In this document: positions 22,056 to 31,595 of the stretch, one piece after another
Layout: each line of letters opens with the position of its first letter
Numbering within the stretch: the stretch's first letter is position 1
NCBI GenBank assembly: GCA_023665185.1
Contig: JAMPEL010000027.1
Span: forward strand, 1-33,315
Direction: 5' to 3'
Length of the DNA stretch: 33,315 nucleotides
Source of the DNA: Roseburia sp.
GTDB taxonomy: Bacteria > Bacteroidota > Bacteroidia > Bacteroidales > Bacteroidaceae
The notes under the pieces: model-generated
Databases searched by the model: none
Told to the model about the DNA's origin: nothing
What the model saw: only the letters and a program-made list of their open reading frames with translations
Program-made: the position numbers and the translations under genes

Positions 22056-23342
22056 ATGGGCTATCTATTTACATCAGAATCAGTAAGTGAGGGTCATCCG
22101 GACAAAGTGGCTGACCAAATCAGCGATGCCGTGCTCGACGAGCTTCTGGCTTACGACAGTGTGTCGAAAGTGGCATGTGAGACTCTTGTCACCACCGGAC
22201 AGGTGATTGTGGCAGGCGAGGTGAAATCGAAAGCATACGTAGATTTGCAGGATGTGGTCAGACGTACCATTTCAAGAATAGGCTACACCAACGCAGAACT
22301 GAAATTCGAGGCGGAAAGCTGTGGTGTGCTGTCGGCCATACACGAGCAGAGCGCGGACATAAACCGTGGCGTCGAGCGGGAGAACCCAATGGAACAGGGT
22401 GCCGGCGATCAGGGAATGATGTTCGGTTATGCCACTAACGAGACAGAGAACTACATGCCACTGTCACTCGACCTCAGCCACAAGATTCTGCGCACACTGG
22501 CCGACATACGCAAGGAGGGCAAGGTGATGACTTATCTGCGCCCGGATGCAAAGAGCCAAGTCACAATAGAATATGGCGATGACGGATGTCCGGTACGCAT
22601 CGACACTATCGTTGTTTCGACCCAGCACGACGAATTTGTGAAACCATCTGCCACACTCGACCAGAAGAAAGCCGACGAGCAGATGCTCGGACAGATAAAG
22701 CAGGATGTCATCAACATTCTTATGCCACGGGTAATCAAGGAGATTAAGAACGAGAACGTGAGAAGGCTGTTCAACTCCGGCATTAAATATCATGTGAACC
22801 CAACAGGAAAATTCGTCATAGGAGGACCACACGGCGACACCGGACTGACAGGACGCAAAATAATCGTGGACACTTACGGAGGCAAGGGTGCCCACGGAGG
22901 CGGCGCATTCTCAGGCAAGGACCCAAGCAAGGTGGACCGCTCGGCAGCCTACGCTGCGCGCCATATTGCAAAAAACATGGTAGCGGCAGGAGTGGCAGAC
23001 GAGATGCTTGTGCAAGTGAGCTATGCCATCGGTGTGGCACGTCCTATCAACATTTATGTCAACACCTACGGACGCTCCAACGTAAACATGCCAGACGGAG
23101 AGATTGCAAAGAAAATAGAGGAACTGTTCGACATGCGCCCTAAAGCCATAGAAGAACGTCTGAAGTTGCGCAACCCGATATATGAAGAAACCGCCGCTTA
23201 CGGACACATGGGACGCAAACCGGAAACTGTCGTCAAGCGTTTCACCAACCGATATGAAGGCTACAAGGAAATGGAAGTGGAGCTGTTCACATGGGAAAAA
23301 CTTGATTATGTGGAGCAAATAAAGAAGGCATTCAATATCTAA
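22056..23342 (+). CDS. metK: S-adenosylmethionine synthase
   Basis: 428 residues. Makes SAM from methionine and [20 protein letters not shown] at the N-terminus carries the ATP/metal-binding GHPDK (13-17). The signature loop [15 protein letters not shown] is at 115-129, and the glycine-rich phosphate-binding [22 protein letters not shown] begins near 281. [23 protein letters not shown] precedes it. All catalytic stretches are intact. It is preceded by a long leader with a SAM-II-like element and followed by a long hairpin, so SAM feedback at the RNA level is likely (inference). Confidence 0.97.
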   Translation: MGYLFTSESVSEGHPDKVADQISDAVLDELLAYDSVSKVACETLVTTGQVIVAGEVKSKAYVDLQDVVRRTISRIGYTNAELKFEAESCGVLSAIHEQSADINRGVERENPMEQGAGDQGMMFGYATNETENYMPLSLDLSHKILRTLADIRKEGKVMTYLRPDAKSQVTIEYGDDGCPVRIDTIVVSTQHDEFVKPSATLDQKKADEQMLGQIKQDVINILMPRVIKEIKNENVRRLFNSGIKYHVNPTGKFVIGGPHGDTGLTGRKIIVDTYGGKGAHGGGAFSGKDPSKVDRSAAYAARHIAKNMVAAGVADEMLVQVSYAIGVARPINIYVNTYGRSNVNMPDGEIAKKIEELFDMRPKAIEERLKLRNPIYEETAAYGHMGRKPETVVKRFTNRYEGYKEMEVELFTWEKLDYVEQIKKAFNI

Positions 23343-23350
23343 AAGTGGCA

Positions 23351-23416
23351 AAAGTGTGATTTTCCCAGTCTGCGACAGCTTGCTGTACGGCATACAGACA
23401 AGGAAAATCACACTTT
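23351..23416. other. Long perfect hairpin between metK and the LOG gene
   Basis: AAAGTGTGATTTTCC (23351-23365) pairs exactly with 23402-23416. The 36-nt loop holds nested pairings GTCTG/CAGAC and ACAGC/GCTGT. It begins 8 bp after the metK stop and ends 23 bp before the next start. Without a T-run on the plus strand it is not a classical terminator; an RNA processing or stability element is possible. Confidence 0.75.
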
Positions 23417-23439
23417 GCGAAAAAAACAATACAAACACA

Positions 23440-24000
23440 ATGAAAACTATCTGCGTGTATTGTGCAGCGAGTGCGGAAATAGACAAAGCATATTTTGAAG
23501 CAGCGGCAAGACTCGGACAACTTATCGGAGAACACGGCATAAGACTTGTCAATGGCGCCGGCACCACCGGACTTATGCGCATGTGTGCCGATGCGGCAAT
23601 GTCAGCCGGAGGAAACGCTACGGGAGTGATACCGCAATTCATGATTGACAGAGGCTGGCAGTATGACAAGATGACAGAACTCATCGTAACCAGAGACATG
23701 CACGAGCGTAAACAGACAATGGCACAGTTGTCGGACGCATGCATCGCTATGGCAGGCGGCTGCGGCACAATGGAAGAGCTGCTGGAAATCATCACATGGA
23801 AACAGATGGGACTTTACTCAAAGCCTGTAATCATCCTGAACACTGCAGGATATTACAACCCGCTCATCAAGATGCTTGAGACAGCTGTCGGCCAACGTTT
23901 CATGAAACCGGAACATATCCGCTTATGGGACATCGCAGACACTCCTGACGACGCTGTAAGAATCATTACGGAGGTATGGAACGCGCACCATCCAAAATGA
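23440..24000 (+). CDS. LOG-family protein (cytokinin phosphoribohydrolase-like)
   Basis: 186 residues. A Rossmann-like TIGR00730/LOG protein: MKTICVYCAASAEID at the start, the conserved RDMHERKQTMAQLSDACIAMAGGCGTMEELLEIITWKQMGLYSKP, and GYYNPLIKML. LOG enzymes split nucleoside 5'-monophosphates into base and ribose 5-phosphate. The usual PGGxGTxxE appears as AGGCGTMEE, and the glycine loop GGGxxGLM appears as NGAGTTGLM, so substrate handling may differ. The start at ATG 23440 is chosen because the longer frame begins inside the upstream hairpin. Confidence 0.88.
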   Translation: MKTICVYCAASAEIDKAYFEAAARLGQLIGEHGIRLVNGAGTTGLMRMCADAAMSAGGNATGVIPQFMIDRGWQYDKMTELIVTRDMHERKQTMAQLSDACIAMAGGCGTMEELLEIITWKQMGLYSKPVIILNTAGYYNPLIKMLETAVGQRFMKPEHIRLWDIADTPDDAVRIITEVWNAHHPK

Positions 24001-24051
24001 AATCAGAATAAAGAGAGAATTCCAAACACATACGTCACGAAGAATCCGATA

Positions 24052-25020
24052 ATGGCAATGACACCACAAGAAACGACAGAGAACACGTCACCAGTTTATA
24101 AGAAGGACATACAACTGCCACTCACCGACGGACAGAATCTGGAACAGACTGTGCTGGAAGACAGCACGCACTCCCCAAACGAGTACCTGCCTTTGTCCGT
24201 ATTGGAAAGTGCCGTCCCAAATACATATATCGACTACGACTCGATTATGCGCCATCAGGAACGGAATAATATCGAGACATCGGAAATGTATAAGTCGGGA
24301 ACAGAAATGCCAGACCGGGACGTGGCAAGCCGCCCGCAAAGGCACTCGCTCGGGAATGATGACGGCATAGCCATATCCATGCTCGTCATGTTCGCGCTTA
24401 TCTCGGCAATAGTCTATCACAGCGGCATGTTTCTGGCATACCGCCTCAAAGATTTCTTCAGCCACAAACGCAAGTATAAAGACGAGAACGCAAAAACCAG
24501 CACAAGCGAGGCACGCAACACACTTATCCTGTCGGGCATCAGCAGCATGTCGGCTTGCCTCATCCTGTTCGGCAGAATCATCGAGGACGACATGCAAGGC
24601 GCAAACCAAGCGTCTGTATACAAGATACTGTCGATTGGCTTCATCGCCCTCATGGCACTTATCTTCATAAAAGCCATAATATACTTATTTGTAAACTGGA
24701 TATTCTTCGGCAGTACACAAGGACGCAAATGGCTGTCGTCCTATTTTCTCATGACCTCGGCATCGGCATTCATCCTCTTCCCGCTTGCCCTAATCGAAAT
24801 ATACTCAGATTATAAACTCCCGCAAACAGCATTCTGCCTGTCTCTGGTATTCATTCTGTATGAACTGTTGTTGTTTTACAAGCTATGCACCAACTTTAAG
24901 ACCAAAAAACATGGATTTCCGCTGATTTTTTTGTACTTTTGCAGCGTCGAAATAATGCCCGCATTTGTCCTTTGGCATATCTTTAACGGGGCTAACGAAA
25001 GTTTTATCGTAAAAATTTAG
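24052..25020 (+). CDS. DUF4271 membrane protein
   Basis: 322 residues. A soluble N-terminus (about 1-100, acidic and Thr/Ser-rich, no signal peptide) is followed by about six to seven membrane helices from residue 104 (SMLVMFALISAIVYHSGMFLAYRLKDFF) to the C-terminus. The helical pattern and position just upstream of hemD match the Bacteroidetes DUF4271 family. Function is unknown; linkage to tetrapyrrole synthesis is only by neighbourhood. ATG 24058 is an alternative start. The coding sequence of its last 30 residues contains a promoter-like box for hemD. Confidence 0.85.
   Translation: MAMTPQETTENTSPVYKKDIQLPLTDGQNLEQTVLEDSTHSPNEYLPLSVLESAVPNTYIDYDSIMRHQERNNIETSEMYKSGTEMPDRDVASRPQRHSLGNDDGIAISMLVMFALISAIVYHSGMFLAYRLKDFFSHKRKYKDENAKTSTSEARNTLILSGISSMSACLILFGRIIEDDMQGANQASVYKILSIGFIALMALIFIKAIIYLFVNWIFFGSTQGRKWLSSYFLMTSASAFILFPLALIEIYSDYKLPQTAFCLSLVFILYELLLFYKLCTNFKTKKHGFPLIFLYFCSVEIMPAFVLWHIFNGANESFIVKI
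24934..24941 (+). promoter_or_regulatory. -7 box for hemD inside DUF4271
   Basis: TACTTTTG followed by C matches TAnnTTTG. It lies within codons for LYFCS near the end of DUF4271, 86 bp before the hemD start. It would allow hemD to be expressed independently; no clear -33 TTTG is present. Confidence 0.45.
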
Positions 25021-25027
25021 AACATTG

Positions 25028-25771
25028 ATGGCAACAAAGATCTTAGTATCGCAACCTAAACCGCAGACGGAAAAATCACCTTACTTCGACATCGCTGAAA
25101 AATACGGTGTGGAAATGGTGTTCAGACCTTTCATAAAAGTAGAGCCAATGTCGGCAAAGGATTTCCGCCAGCAAAAAGTGTCTATACCGGAACATACAGC
25201 AATTGTATTCACTTCGCGCCATGCAATAGACCACTTTTTCACACTCTGCAAAGAATTGCGAGTAAACATAGACGACACCATGAAATATTTCTGCGTATCG
25301 GAACAGGTGGCTCTGTATATCCAGAAATATGTGCAGTATCGCAAACGCAAAAACTTCCACCCGGAATCGGGAAAGCTTGCCGACTTGATACCTATAATGC
25401 AGAAGCACAAGACAGAAAAATATTTCGTACCGCTGTCTTCTGTACACAATGACGACCTGAAAAACCTGCTTGACGCAGCCAAATTGCAACACAGCGAGGC
25501 GGTGATGTATTACACGGTCAGCAATGATTTCGGTCCGGACGAGCCTTTCGACTATAACATGATTGTATTCTTCAGTCCTGAGGGTATCTACTCTCTCATG
25601 AAGAACTTCCCAGATTTCAAACAGGGAGACATTGCCATAGCATGTCTGGGCAGTAAAACAATCAAAGCCGCTGAAGAGGCTGGATTGAGAATAGACATGC
25701 AGCCAACACCGGAACTGCGTTCCGTACCGGCTATGATAGAGGACTATATCAAGAAACACAAGAAGAATTGA
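25028..25771 (+). CDS. hemD: Uroporphyrinogen-III synthase
   Basis: 247 residues. Cyclises hydroxymethylbilane to uroporphyrinogen III in haem and corrin synthesis. The family is poorly conserved, but the two-lobe pattern is clear: KILVSQPKP at the start, HTAIVFTSRHAIDHFFTL (the 'TSxxAV' strand), a hinge near 100-120, then NMIVFFSPEGIYSLMKNF (second 'FSPxG' strand) and IACLGSKTIKAAEEAGLRIDMQP near the end. ATG 25028 is used; an in-frame TTG at 25025 adds one residue. The stop codon lies at the base of a long hairpin. Confidence 0.9.
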   Translation: MATKILVSQPKPQTEKSPYFDIAEKYGVEMVFRPFIKVEPMSAKDFRQQKVSIPEHTAIVFTSRHAIDHFFTLCKELRVNIDDTMKYFCVSEQVALYIQKYVQYRKRKNFHPESGKLADLIPIMQKHKTEKYFVPLSSVHNDDLKNLLDAAKLQHSEAVMYYTVSNDFGPDEPFDYNMIVFFSPEGIYSLMKNFPDFKQGDIAIACLGSKTIKAAEEAGLRIDMQPTPELRSVPAMIEDYIKKHKKN

Positions 25772-25854
25772 TACATATATAATAAATAATGGCTGCGTGA
25801 CATTTGTTCTACACGAACAGAAAAAGTACGCAGCCATTATTTATTATATGTATC
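25770..25854. other. Very long hairpin between hemD and rnpA
   Basis: A stem of about 27 bp joins 25770-25798 to 25828-25854, with only a two-base bulge (ATATATA against ATATA). Its outer half is AT-only and its inner half is AATGGCTGCGT/ACGCAGCCATT. The loop has a nested TGTTC/GAACA pair. The stem includes the last bases of the hemD stop codon. It probably ends or processes the hemD transcript before rnpA. Confidence 0.8.
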
Positions 25855-25902
25855 ACCGCAAGTGAGAAAGTTGGAGAAAAACGAGAATTAAATTGGCATT
25901 AA

Positions 25903-26292
25903 ATGGAAACTGTTCACAACACATTCTGCAAGGCTGAGCGGCTGAACAAGAAACTGATAATAGAAAAGTTATTTGCCGGTGGAAATGCTTCTATGTCTGC
26001 ATATCCATTGCGCGCATTGTATATGCCAATTCCCAAAGGGGAAGTTCCTGTATCAATACTTATCAGTGTGCCTAAACGCAAATTGCACCATGCCACAGAC
26101 CGCAACAGAATAAAACGGCAGATACGCGAGGCTTACCGCCGCTCTAAGCACACGCTATGGAACATACTTGAAAGTAAAGGACAGAGCATGGCTGTAGCTT
26201 TTATCTGTCTGTCGGACAAACCATGTACGACAAGCGACATCAGCAAAAGCGTAAGAAAGATACTAAGAAGAATTGAGGAAAGAACTGTATAA
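25903..26292 (+). CDS. rnpA: Ribonuclease P protein component
   Basis: 129 residues. Protein subunit that helps RNase P RNA mature tRNA 5' ends. The family signature is [19 protein letters not shown] (near 61-79), preceded by SVPKRKLH, and [17 protein letters not shown] near the N-terminus. Very basic, as expected. yidD starts 23 bp after its stop, the usual rnpA-yidD pairing. dnaA and rpmH are not next to it; in Bacteroidales a hemD-rnpA arrangement is normal. Confidence 0.95.
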   Translation: METVHNTFCKAERLNKKLIIEKLFAGGNASMSAYPLRALYMPIPKGEVPVSILISVPKRKLHHATDRNRIKRQIREAYRRSKHTLWNILESKGQSMAVAFICLSDKPCTTSDISKSVRKILRRIEERTV

Positions 26293-26315
26293 AAAGGCTC
26301 AATACATACAAGGCA

Positions 26316-26558
26316 ATGAAAACATTAGTACAACTTACTTGCAGAGCATTGTCTATATTGCTGCAACTTCCCATATATTTCTACCGAACCTGCATATCGC
26401 CTCTTACACCACCCTCTTGCAGATTTACCCCCACATGCTCGCAATATGCCATAGAAGCAATCCGTAAACACGGTCCTTTTCGTGGCACCTACTTAGCTGT
26501 GCGCAGAATTTTACGCTGCCATCCGTGGGGTGGACACGGTTATGACCCTGTACCATAA
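26316..26558 (+). CDS. yidD: Membrane protein insertion efficiency factor
   Basis: 80 residues. The family pattern is complete: [60 protein letters not shown], an amphipathic helix followed by conserved cysteines and the terminal GGxDPVP. YidD is thought to assist YidC in inserting proteins at the inner membrane. Cotranscribed with rnpA. It ends 37 bp from the converging tsaE gene. Confidence 0.93.
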   Translation: MKTLVQLTCRALSILLQLPIYFYRTCISPLTPPSCRFTPTCSQYAIEAIRKHGPFRGTYLAVRRILRCHPWGGHGYDPVP

Positions 26559-26595
26559 TTATCCTGTTGCTGGAAAACTCTAACAGTTGCCTGTA

Positions 26596-27030
26596 TTAGA
26601 CATCCATCTCTACCTGCCTTGTACCATCAGCCAATTCCTCAATGGATACTTTCACCACATCATCCGGCAACAATTCCTCTATAATCTCAGGCCATTCCAT
26701 AAAACAGACATTTCCGCTGTACACATAGTCTTCATAGCCAATATCAAGCGCTTCAGCCAAAGCAGCAGCATGGTCGGCTTTCTGAAAGCGATAGAAATCA
26801 AAATGGAACACAGACTCACCTTTCCTATCAAGATACTCGTTGACAATGGCAAAGGTAGGCGAGTTTATTACATCCGTAACTCCAAGTTGCTCACATACAG
26901 CCTTGATAAATGTTGTTTTTCCGGCACCCATCTTTCCATAAAAGGCAAAGACTTTATTGTCGCCCATCAACTGAACAAATTTTTCTGCCGCATCGGCTAT
27001 TTCCTCTATTGAATCAATCTTTATTATCAT
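26596..27030 (-). CDS. tsaE: tRNA threonylcarbamoyladenosine biosynthesis ATPase
   Basis: 144 residues. ATPase partner of TsaB and TsaD in making the t6A base at tRNA position 37. Walker [16 protein letters not shown] is at about 30-44. [26 protein letters not shown] and a Walker B-like strand with [16 protein letters not shown] follow in the standard order. Last gene of the minus-strand cluster, 21 bp after porX. Confidence 0.95.
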   Translation of the reverse strand: MIIKIDSIEEIADAAEKFVQLMGDNKVFAFYGKMGAGKTTFIKAVCEQLGVTDVINSPTFAIVNEYLDRKGESVFHFDFYRFQKADHAAALAEALDIGYEDYVYSGNVCFMEWPEIIEELLPDDVVKVSIEELADGTRQVEMDV

Positions 27031-27051
27031 AATTATATTGTTATATTATAA

Positions 27052-28611
27052 TCAACTACGCTTGATACGCTTACCCTGCATCGTCACTACAGGGATGAGC
27101 ATCTCTTCCATTGAAATACCACCATGCTGGAACGTATTCTTATAGTATCCGACATAATAATTATAATTATTGGGATATGAAAAGAATGAATCGTTCTGAG
27201 CAAAAACGTATGACGTGCTCAAATTAGGTGAGGGTAGACAAGCTTTCTTAGGTTCCTTGAGTTCAAAAACCTCTTTGGTATTATAGCTCAAGTTCTTTCC
27301 CAGCTTATAACGTAAATTGGTATTGGTATTCCTGTCACCTATAATTCTTACAGGAGTATTCACACGGATGCTTCCATGATCTGTCGTCACCACAATCTTC
27401 ACATCGGAATGAGCAAGAATTTGGAAAAGCTCACCGACAGGCGAGTGACGAAACCATGACAAAGTTATACTACGGTAAGCATTCTCATCAGATGCAAGTT
27501 CACGCACCATCCGCGATTCTGTCCTCGCATGCGAAAGCATATCAATAAAATTAATGACAATGACATTCAAGTCTTTGTTCGCCATATTCTTAAATTGCGA
27601 CACAAATTTTTCAGAATCAGTCGAATTATTCAGTTTTGAATAGGTAAACGTATGCTTACGCCTGTAACGGTCAAACTGCGTCTGTACCAAAGACATTTCG
27701 TTCAGATTCTTTCCTTCGTCTTCATCCTCATCAACCCACAAATCAGGAAACATTGAGGCTATCTGTGAAGGCATCAGTCCCGCAAAAATGGCATTACGGG
27801 CATATTGTGTGGATGTAGGAAGTATGCTAAGATACAAATCCTCATCGAAAACAAAGTCCTCGGACAAATCCTGACTGATAACCCTCCATTGGTCGTAACG
27901 GAGATTATCAAATACAATAAGACACACTTTCTCTCCTTTATCCAGAAGAGGGAAAATCTTGCGTTTGAATATATCCGGACTCATCAATGGACGATTTTCT
28001 GAATCTGCCACCCAATTCAAATAATTTTTCCGTATGAATTTGGCAAATTCTGTATTTGCTTCCATTTTCTGCATACGCAGCATATCGGTCATCTCGCTAT
28101 TGGTTTCAGACAATTCCAGTTCCCAAAAGACGAGACGCTTATATACTTCTATCCATTCTCCAAGACTGTATGAGTCGTTTATCTGCATACCAATCTTTAT
28201 AAAATTCTGCTGATAGCTCGTATTGGTAACTTCCGTAGCAATAGCTTTCTTATGAAGATGCTTTTTCAAAGTAAGGAGAATCTGGTTGGGATTGACAGGC
28301 TTTATCAAATAGTCGGCAATCTTAGAGCCTATAGCCTGATCCATAATATCTTCCTCCTCACTTTTAGTAACCATAACAACAGGGAGCGCACTATTAATCT
28401 CCTTTATCTGCGACAAAGTTTCCAATCCGCTTAATCCTGGCATATTCTCATCCAGAAAAATAATGTCGAATGACTGTTCATGGCATAAATCAATAGCGTC
28501 CCGCCCATTCGTAGCCGTGACAACTTTGTAACCTTTCTTCTCCAGGAATATGATATAAGCTTTCAGAAGCTCCACTTCATCATCAACCCATAATAATATA
28601 CCATTATCCAT
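27052..28611 (-). CDS. porX: Response regulator PorX (receiver plus PglZ domain)
   Basis: 519 residues. Receiver domain at 1-120: acidic pocket D10-D11, phospho-acceptor D54 in IIFLDENMPG, T82, and K104 in YLIKP. A helical linker (about 120-200) leads to a C-terminal PglZ domain of the alkaline-phosphatase superfamily: CLIVFDNLRYDQW, STQYARNAIFAGLMPSQI, VIVINFIDMLSHAR, VVTTDHGSIRV with metal-binding Asp and His. PorX controls type IX secretion with sensor PorY and sigma factor SigP in Porphyromonas, and its PglZ domain is reported to act on oligonucleotides. ATG 28611 is the start: GGAGG lies 8 nt upstream, a rare true Shine-Dalgarno here, while the longer frame begins with TTG. Confidence 0.95.
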   Translation of the reverse strand: MDNGILLWVDDEVELLKAYIIFLEKKGYKVVTATNGRDAIDLCHEQSFDIIFLDENMPGLSGLETLSQIKEINSALPVVMVTKSEEEDIMDQAIGSKIADYLIKPVNPNQILLTLKKHLHKKAIATEVTNTSYQQNFIKIGMQINDSYSLGEWIEVYKRLVFWELELSETNSEMTDMLRMQKMEANTEFAKFIRKNYLNWVADSENRPLMSPDIFKRKIFPLLDKGEKVCLIVFDNLRYDQWRVISQDLSEDFVFDEDLYLSILPTSTQYARNAIFAGLMPSQIASMFPDLWVDEDEDEGKNLNEMSLVQTQFDRYRRKHTFTYSKLNNSTDSEKFVSQFKNMANKDLNVIVINFIDMLSHARTESRMVRELASDENAYRSITLSWFRHSPVGELFQILAHSDVKIVVTTDHGSIRVNTPVRIIGDRNTNTNLRYKLGKNLSYNTKEVFELKEPKKACLPSPNLSTSYVFAQNDSFFSYPNNYNYYVGYYKNTFQHGGISMEEMLIPVVTMQGKRIKRS

Positions 28612-28632
28612 TGTATTATCCTCCAAATCAAG

Positions 28633-31518
28633 TTAGAATATAAAATCATCATCATACCCACTTTCTTCCTCCTCAAAACCCTCTTCTTCTTTTGGCTGAG
28701 GAAGTTCGGTTGGCTCATCAAGAGTGCTGTCATCAATATTCAAATGACCTAAATTGTCGAAATGTTCATCATAAAAATCAAAATAGTCAGCAAAACTCTT
28801 TCCTTTCATCAAAAGTTTCAAATTGGACTCAGAAATGACAAACGATTTAAGCCCTTCTAATTTATAAACCATCTCTTCATTATTATACAGACGGTGCAAA
28901 TATATAAAGGCTTCATCATAATTGAGGAATGTACGTACCTGCAACATGTCTATACCATCACCTCTTTCAATGGATATATCAAAATTACGCACCGTGAAGT
29001 TCGTGAAATTATAACGCGCCATCTCATATAATAGCTGGTTTTCATCAACACTGTCACGCTCATATGCCACCACAAATACAAAGTCGACATTTTTCTCATC
29101 TGTAAAAGCGGAATCAGCCCACAAAGAATCTTCGTCAGCCCCTAATCCTCTTTTGCGTTCCCATATAGAGCCCATCTCAAACTTTCCGCTTGCAAGCAGG
29201 CGTCCGTCCTTGAGTCCTTTGACATACAATCCAGCAAGTTCGCTTACTGTACTAGTAGGATAATTCTCTACAATTGACTTCATCGAATTCATAAACTGGT
29301 CGCGCTCGCCCATCTCCAGAAGACTCATAGCCCGGAGAAACATAAACCTTGCCCTATTGGCTCCTTCCGGATATTCCTTTTCGGTATAGGAATCATGGGA
29401 CAGAACTGTCTCAAAATCATTGGATACAAAAGCATTATACGCTTCGGTATAAAGGGAATCCTCTACTTGCTTGCCATATTTTGCCTTAAATTCAAAATTA
29501 GGGTCTGCCACATTCTTCGCTTGTTCATTATCCGGATATTCAGACATTAGCTTATTACGATATATTTCCGCTGCATCGTTCTGTCCGATACGTGAATATA
29601 ACTGGAACATATTATAATAAGTTTCATCCATCTGTTCAAAATCAGGAAAGTCGGAACAAATACGCATAAAAGTCTTTTCGGCAAGCGGAAAATTTTCCAT
29701 TCTGTCCTTATATATAACTCCAGCATTGAACAGAGCATTGACCAGCGTTGCATTCGATGCCTGCATCTGTTCCTCTGTCAATGGAATATCTTTCAAATAA
29801 TATTCCGGACGATGAGGGTCATTAGCATATTCCTCTTCATCCTTCTTTACTGCATCCTTTGTATCATCTTCATTTGTGACAACCTCTGCTATGGAATCAT
29901 TATCTACACTGATGGAGTCAGCAGTAGAATCCAAATTTAAATCCTCCAACACTGTCTTATTCGCTCTTCTCCAGTTATCAGCCAATTCACGCTTGCCCCA
30001 TTTTTTTTGAAATTCAAGTTTTCCGGCAGCCACAGCTGTAGGATTATAGAAATACCACAATCCACCGCCATTACGATTACCTGTATTATTCAGATTGGAA
30101 CGGTTTGCATTTGTAGCATTTTGCGTCCTACTATTATTAGACGTCTGCGAAACAGCAGCATCTACCGCTTTCCGTTCCTCTTCCCTCTCTTTTTTCTTCA
30201 CATATTCTATAATCTTCTTGATTACATTCATACGTTCCACAGAATCCATCCTTGCTAAAGTTTGAAGACTGTCCTGTAATTCTATGTCGGCAGCAAATGG
30301 TTGCAAATCATCCAGAATCTTAGAGCGTTCATCAATTTCCTTATAATCATCACGGTCTTTATCAAGCAACCCCAATACTTCCGAATAGCATTTGTGAGCT
30401 TTTACAAAATCCTCCGTATCCCAATAAAGACGTCCCAGATGCAACAATACAACTCCCTTCTCTATGCCATTCCGCGTGCTCTTCTCTGCTCCTTCCGTAT
30501 AGGCATAAATAGCATGTAGTGTGTCGTTGTTAGCAAGATAAATATTACCTATGGCATAAAATACTTGGTCCAAATAATCCTTGTTTTTTGGATTCTTCGA
30601 CATAGCTAATAATTTTCGGATCATCTGCTTGCTTCTACCTGTAGAAATGACTTCGGTCTGCTGTATCCGCGCATTAAATTCAAGTTCATAAGGAGGATTC
30701 TTGGCTGCGACTTTTCCATAAGCCTTAAAAGCAAGTTGTTCTTGCCCTGTCTTATGGTACAACTGTCCCAACAAGAAATAAAGTCTTGCTTTCTGCAACG
30801 TACGCTTCTCCTTCTTTATAGCCTTAAGCAAATTAGGAATGGCATCAGCATACTGATGCTGACGAAGTTGGCAATTAGCAAGGACTTCAGACTTCAAAGG
30901 TTCATACTTAACAGGAAAGCTATCACGCACAGCTCTGGATATAATATCTTCCGCATCATAAAACCAATCTAATTCTGAATAACATCTTGCCTCAAGCAGA
31001 CGTGCTTTCGCCACAATATCCGGTTTAGAGAAAAACAATCGTTGAATATAAGAGAACGTAGACGCAGCTTCCATATATTCACCTCTGCGAAACTGTGCCT
31101 CTCCCATCAAAAACCATGCTTTATAAAGAAAAGGATTATACTCTTTCTGACTTAGCCATATTTTATCCTTTGCCGTCTTTGGTTTGTTACTTTTCCATTC
31201 GGGACGCGCCGTAATAGAATGTTGTTTGATTGTCTTTTGGCATTTTTCTATTGAGCGGGCAAAATCAGAATTACCAAGCGACACAGTGGCTTTATTGGAA
31301 GTAATATATAGTGGCACAATCTCCGTATAGTTATCTTTATTACCACTTTCCTGCGCATCAATCCCGTCTATATAAGCCAAATGCCCATTATAATAAGTAT
31401 TATAACGGGCCTTAAAAGCCTGAATAGAACGAGTCATACTTGTATTCTTTTTTGTGGAACATGAGACAAAAAGAAACACAAGATTCAGAACAAGAAAGAT
31501 ACCGAATAACTTTTTCAT
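28633..31518 (-). CDS. porW: Type IX secretion lipoprotein PorW/SprE
   Basis: 961 residues. A lipoprotein signal MKKLFGIFLVLNLVFLFVSC puts Cys 20 as the lipid site. Long TPR-rich region (about 110-420: FLMGEAQFRRGEYMEAASTF, LYFLLGQLYHKTGQ, LLHLGRLYWDTEDFVKAHKCYSEV), then a basic low-complexity linker and the family hallmark LWYFYNPTAVAAGKLEFQKKWG with LADNWRRANK. A second TPR block (about 640-780) and acidic tail (DEPTELPQPKEEEGFEEEESGYDDD) follow. PorW (SprE in gliding bacteria) is required for type IX secretion and connects the outer-membrane channel to the PorKLMN core. It lies 21 bp upstream of porX. Confidence 0.93.
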   Translation of the reverse strand: MKKLFGIFLVLNLVFLFVSCSTKKNTSMTRSIQAFKARYNTYYNGHLAYIDGIDAQESGNKDNYTEIVPLYITSNKATVSLGNSDFARSIEKCQKTIKQHSITARPEWKSNKPKTAKDKIWLSQKEYNPFLYKAWFLMGEAQFRRGEYMEAASTFSYIQRLFFSKPDIVAKARLLEARCYSELDWFYDAEDIISRAVRDSFPVKYEPLKSEVLANCQLRQHQYADAIPNLLKAIKKEKRTLQKARLYFLLGQLYHKTGQEQLAFKAYGKVAAKNPPYELEFNARIQQTEVISTGRSKQMIRKLLAMSKNPKNKDYLDQVFYAIGNIYLANNDTLHAIYAYTEGAEKSTRNGIEKGVVLLHLGRLYWDTEDFVKAHKCYSEVLGLLDKDRDDYKEIDERSKILDDLQPFAADIELQDSLQTLARMDSVERMNVIKKIIEYVKKKEREEERKAVDAAVSQTSNNSRTQNATNANRSNLNNTGNRNGGGLWYFYNPTAVAAGKLEFQKKWGKRELADNWRRANKTVLEDLNLDSTADSISVDNDSIAEVVTNEDDTKDAVKKDEEEYANDPHRPEYYLKDIPLTEEQMQASNATLVNALFNAGVIYKDRMENFPLAEKTFMRICSDFPDFEQMDETYYNMFQLYSRIGQNDAAEIYRNKLMSEYPDNEQAKNVADPNFEFKAKYGKQVEDSLYTEAYNAFVSNDFETVLSHDSYTEKEYPEGANRARFMFLRAMSLLEMGERDQFMNSMKSIVENYPTSTVSELAGLYVKGLKDGRLLASGKFEMGSIWERKRGLGADEDSLWADSAFTDEKNVDFVFVVAYERDSVDENQLLYEMARYNFTNFTVRNFDISIERGDGIDMLQVRTFLNYDEAFIYLHRLYNNEEMVYKLEGLKSFVISESNLKLLMKGKSFADYFDFYDEHFDNLGHLNIDDSTLDEPTELPQPKEEEGFEEEESGYDDDFIF

Positions 31519-31595
31519 TACTTGATAGACTTTAAGCCTTTATATATATAACGCAAAGAACATGCTTTTAGTATAATTCCAAAATACGAATCAAA

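Noticed and set aside
31519-31595. Promoter directly upstream of porW
   Set aside because: The minus strand reads GTTCTTTGC, close to but lacking the TA of TAnnTTTG, so it is not listed as a feature.
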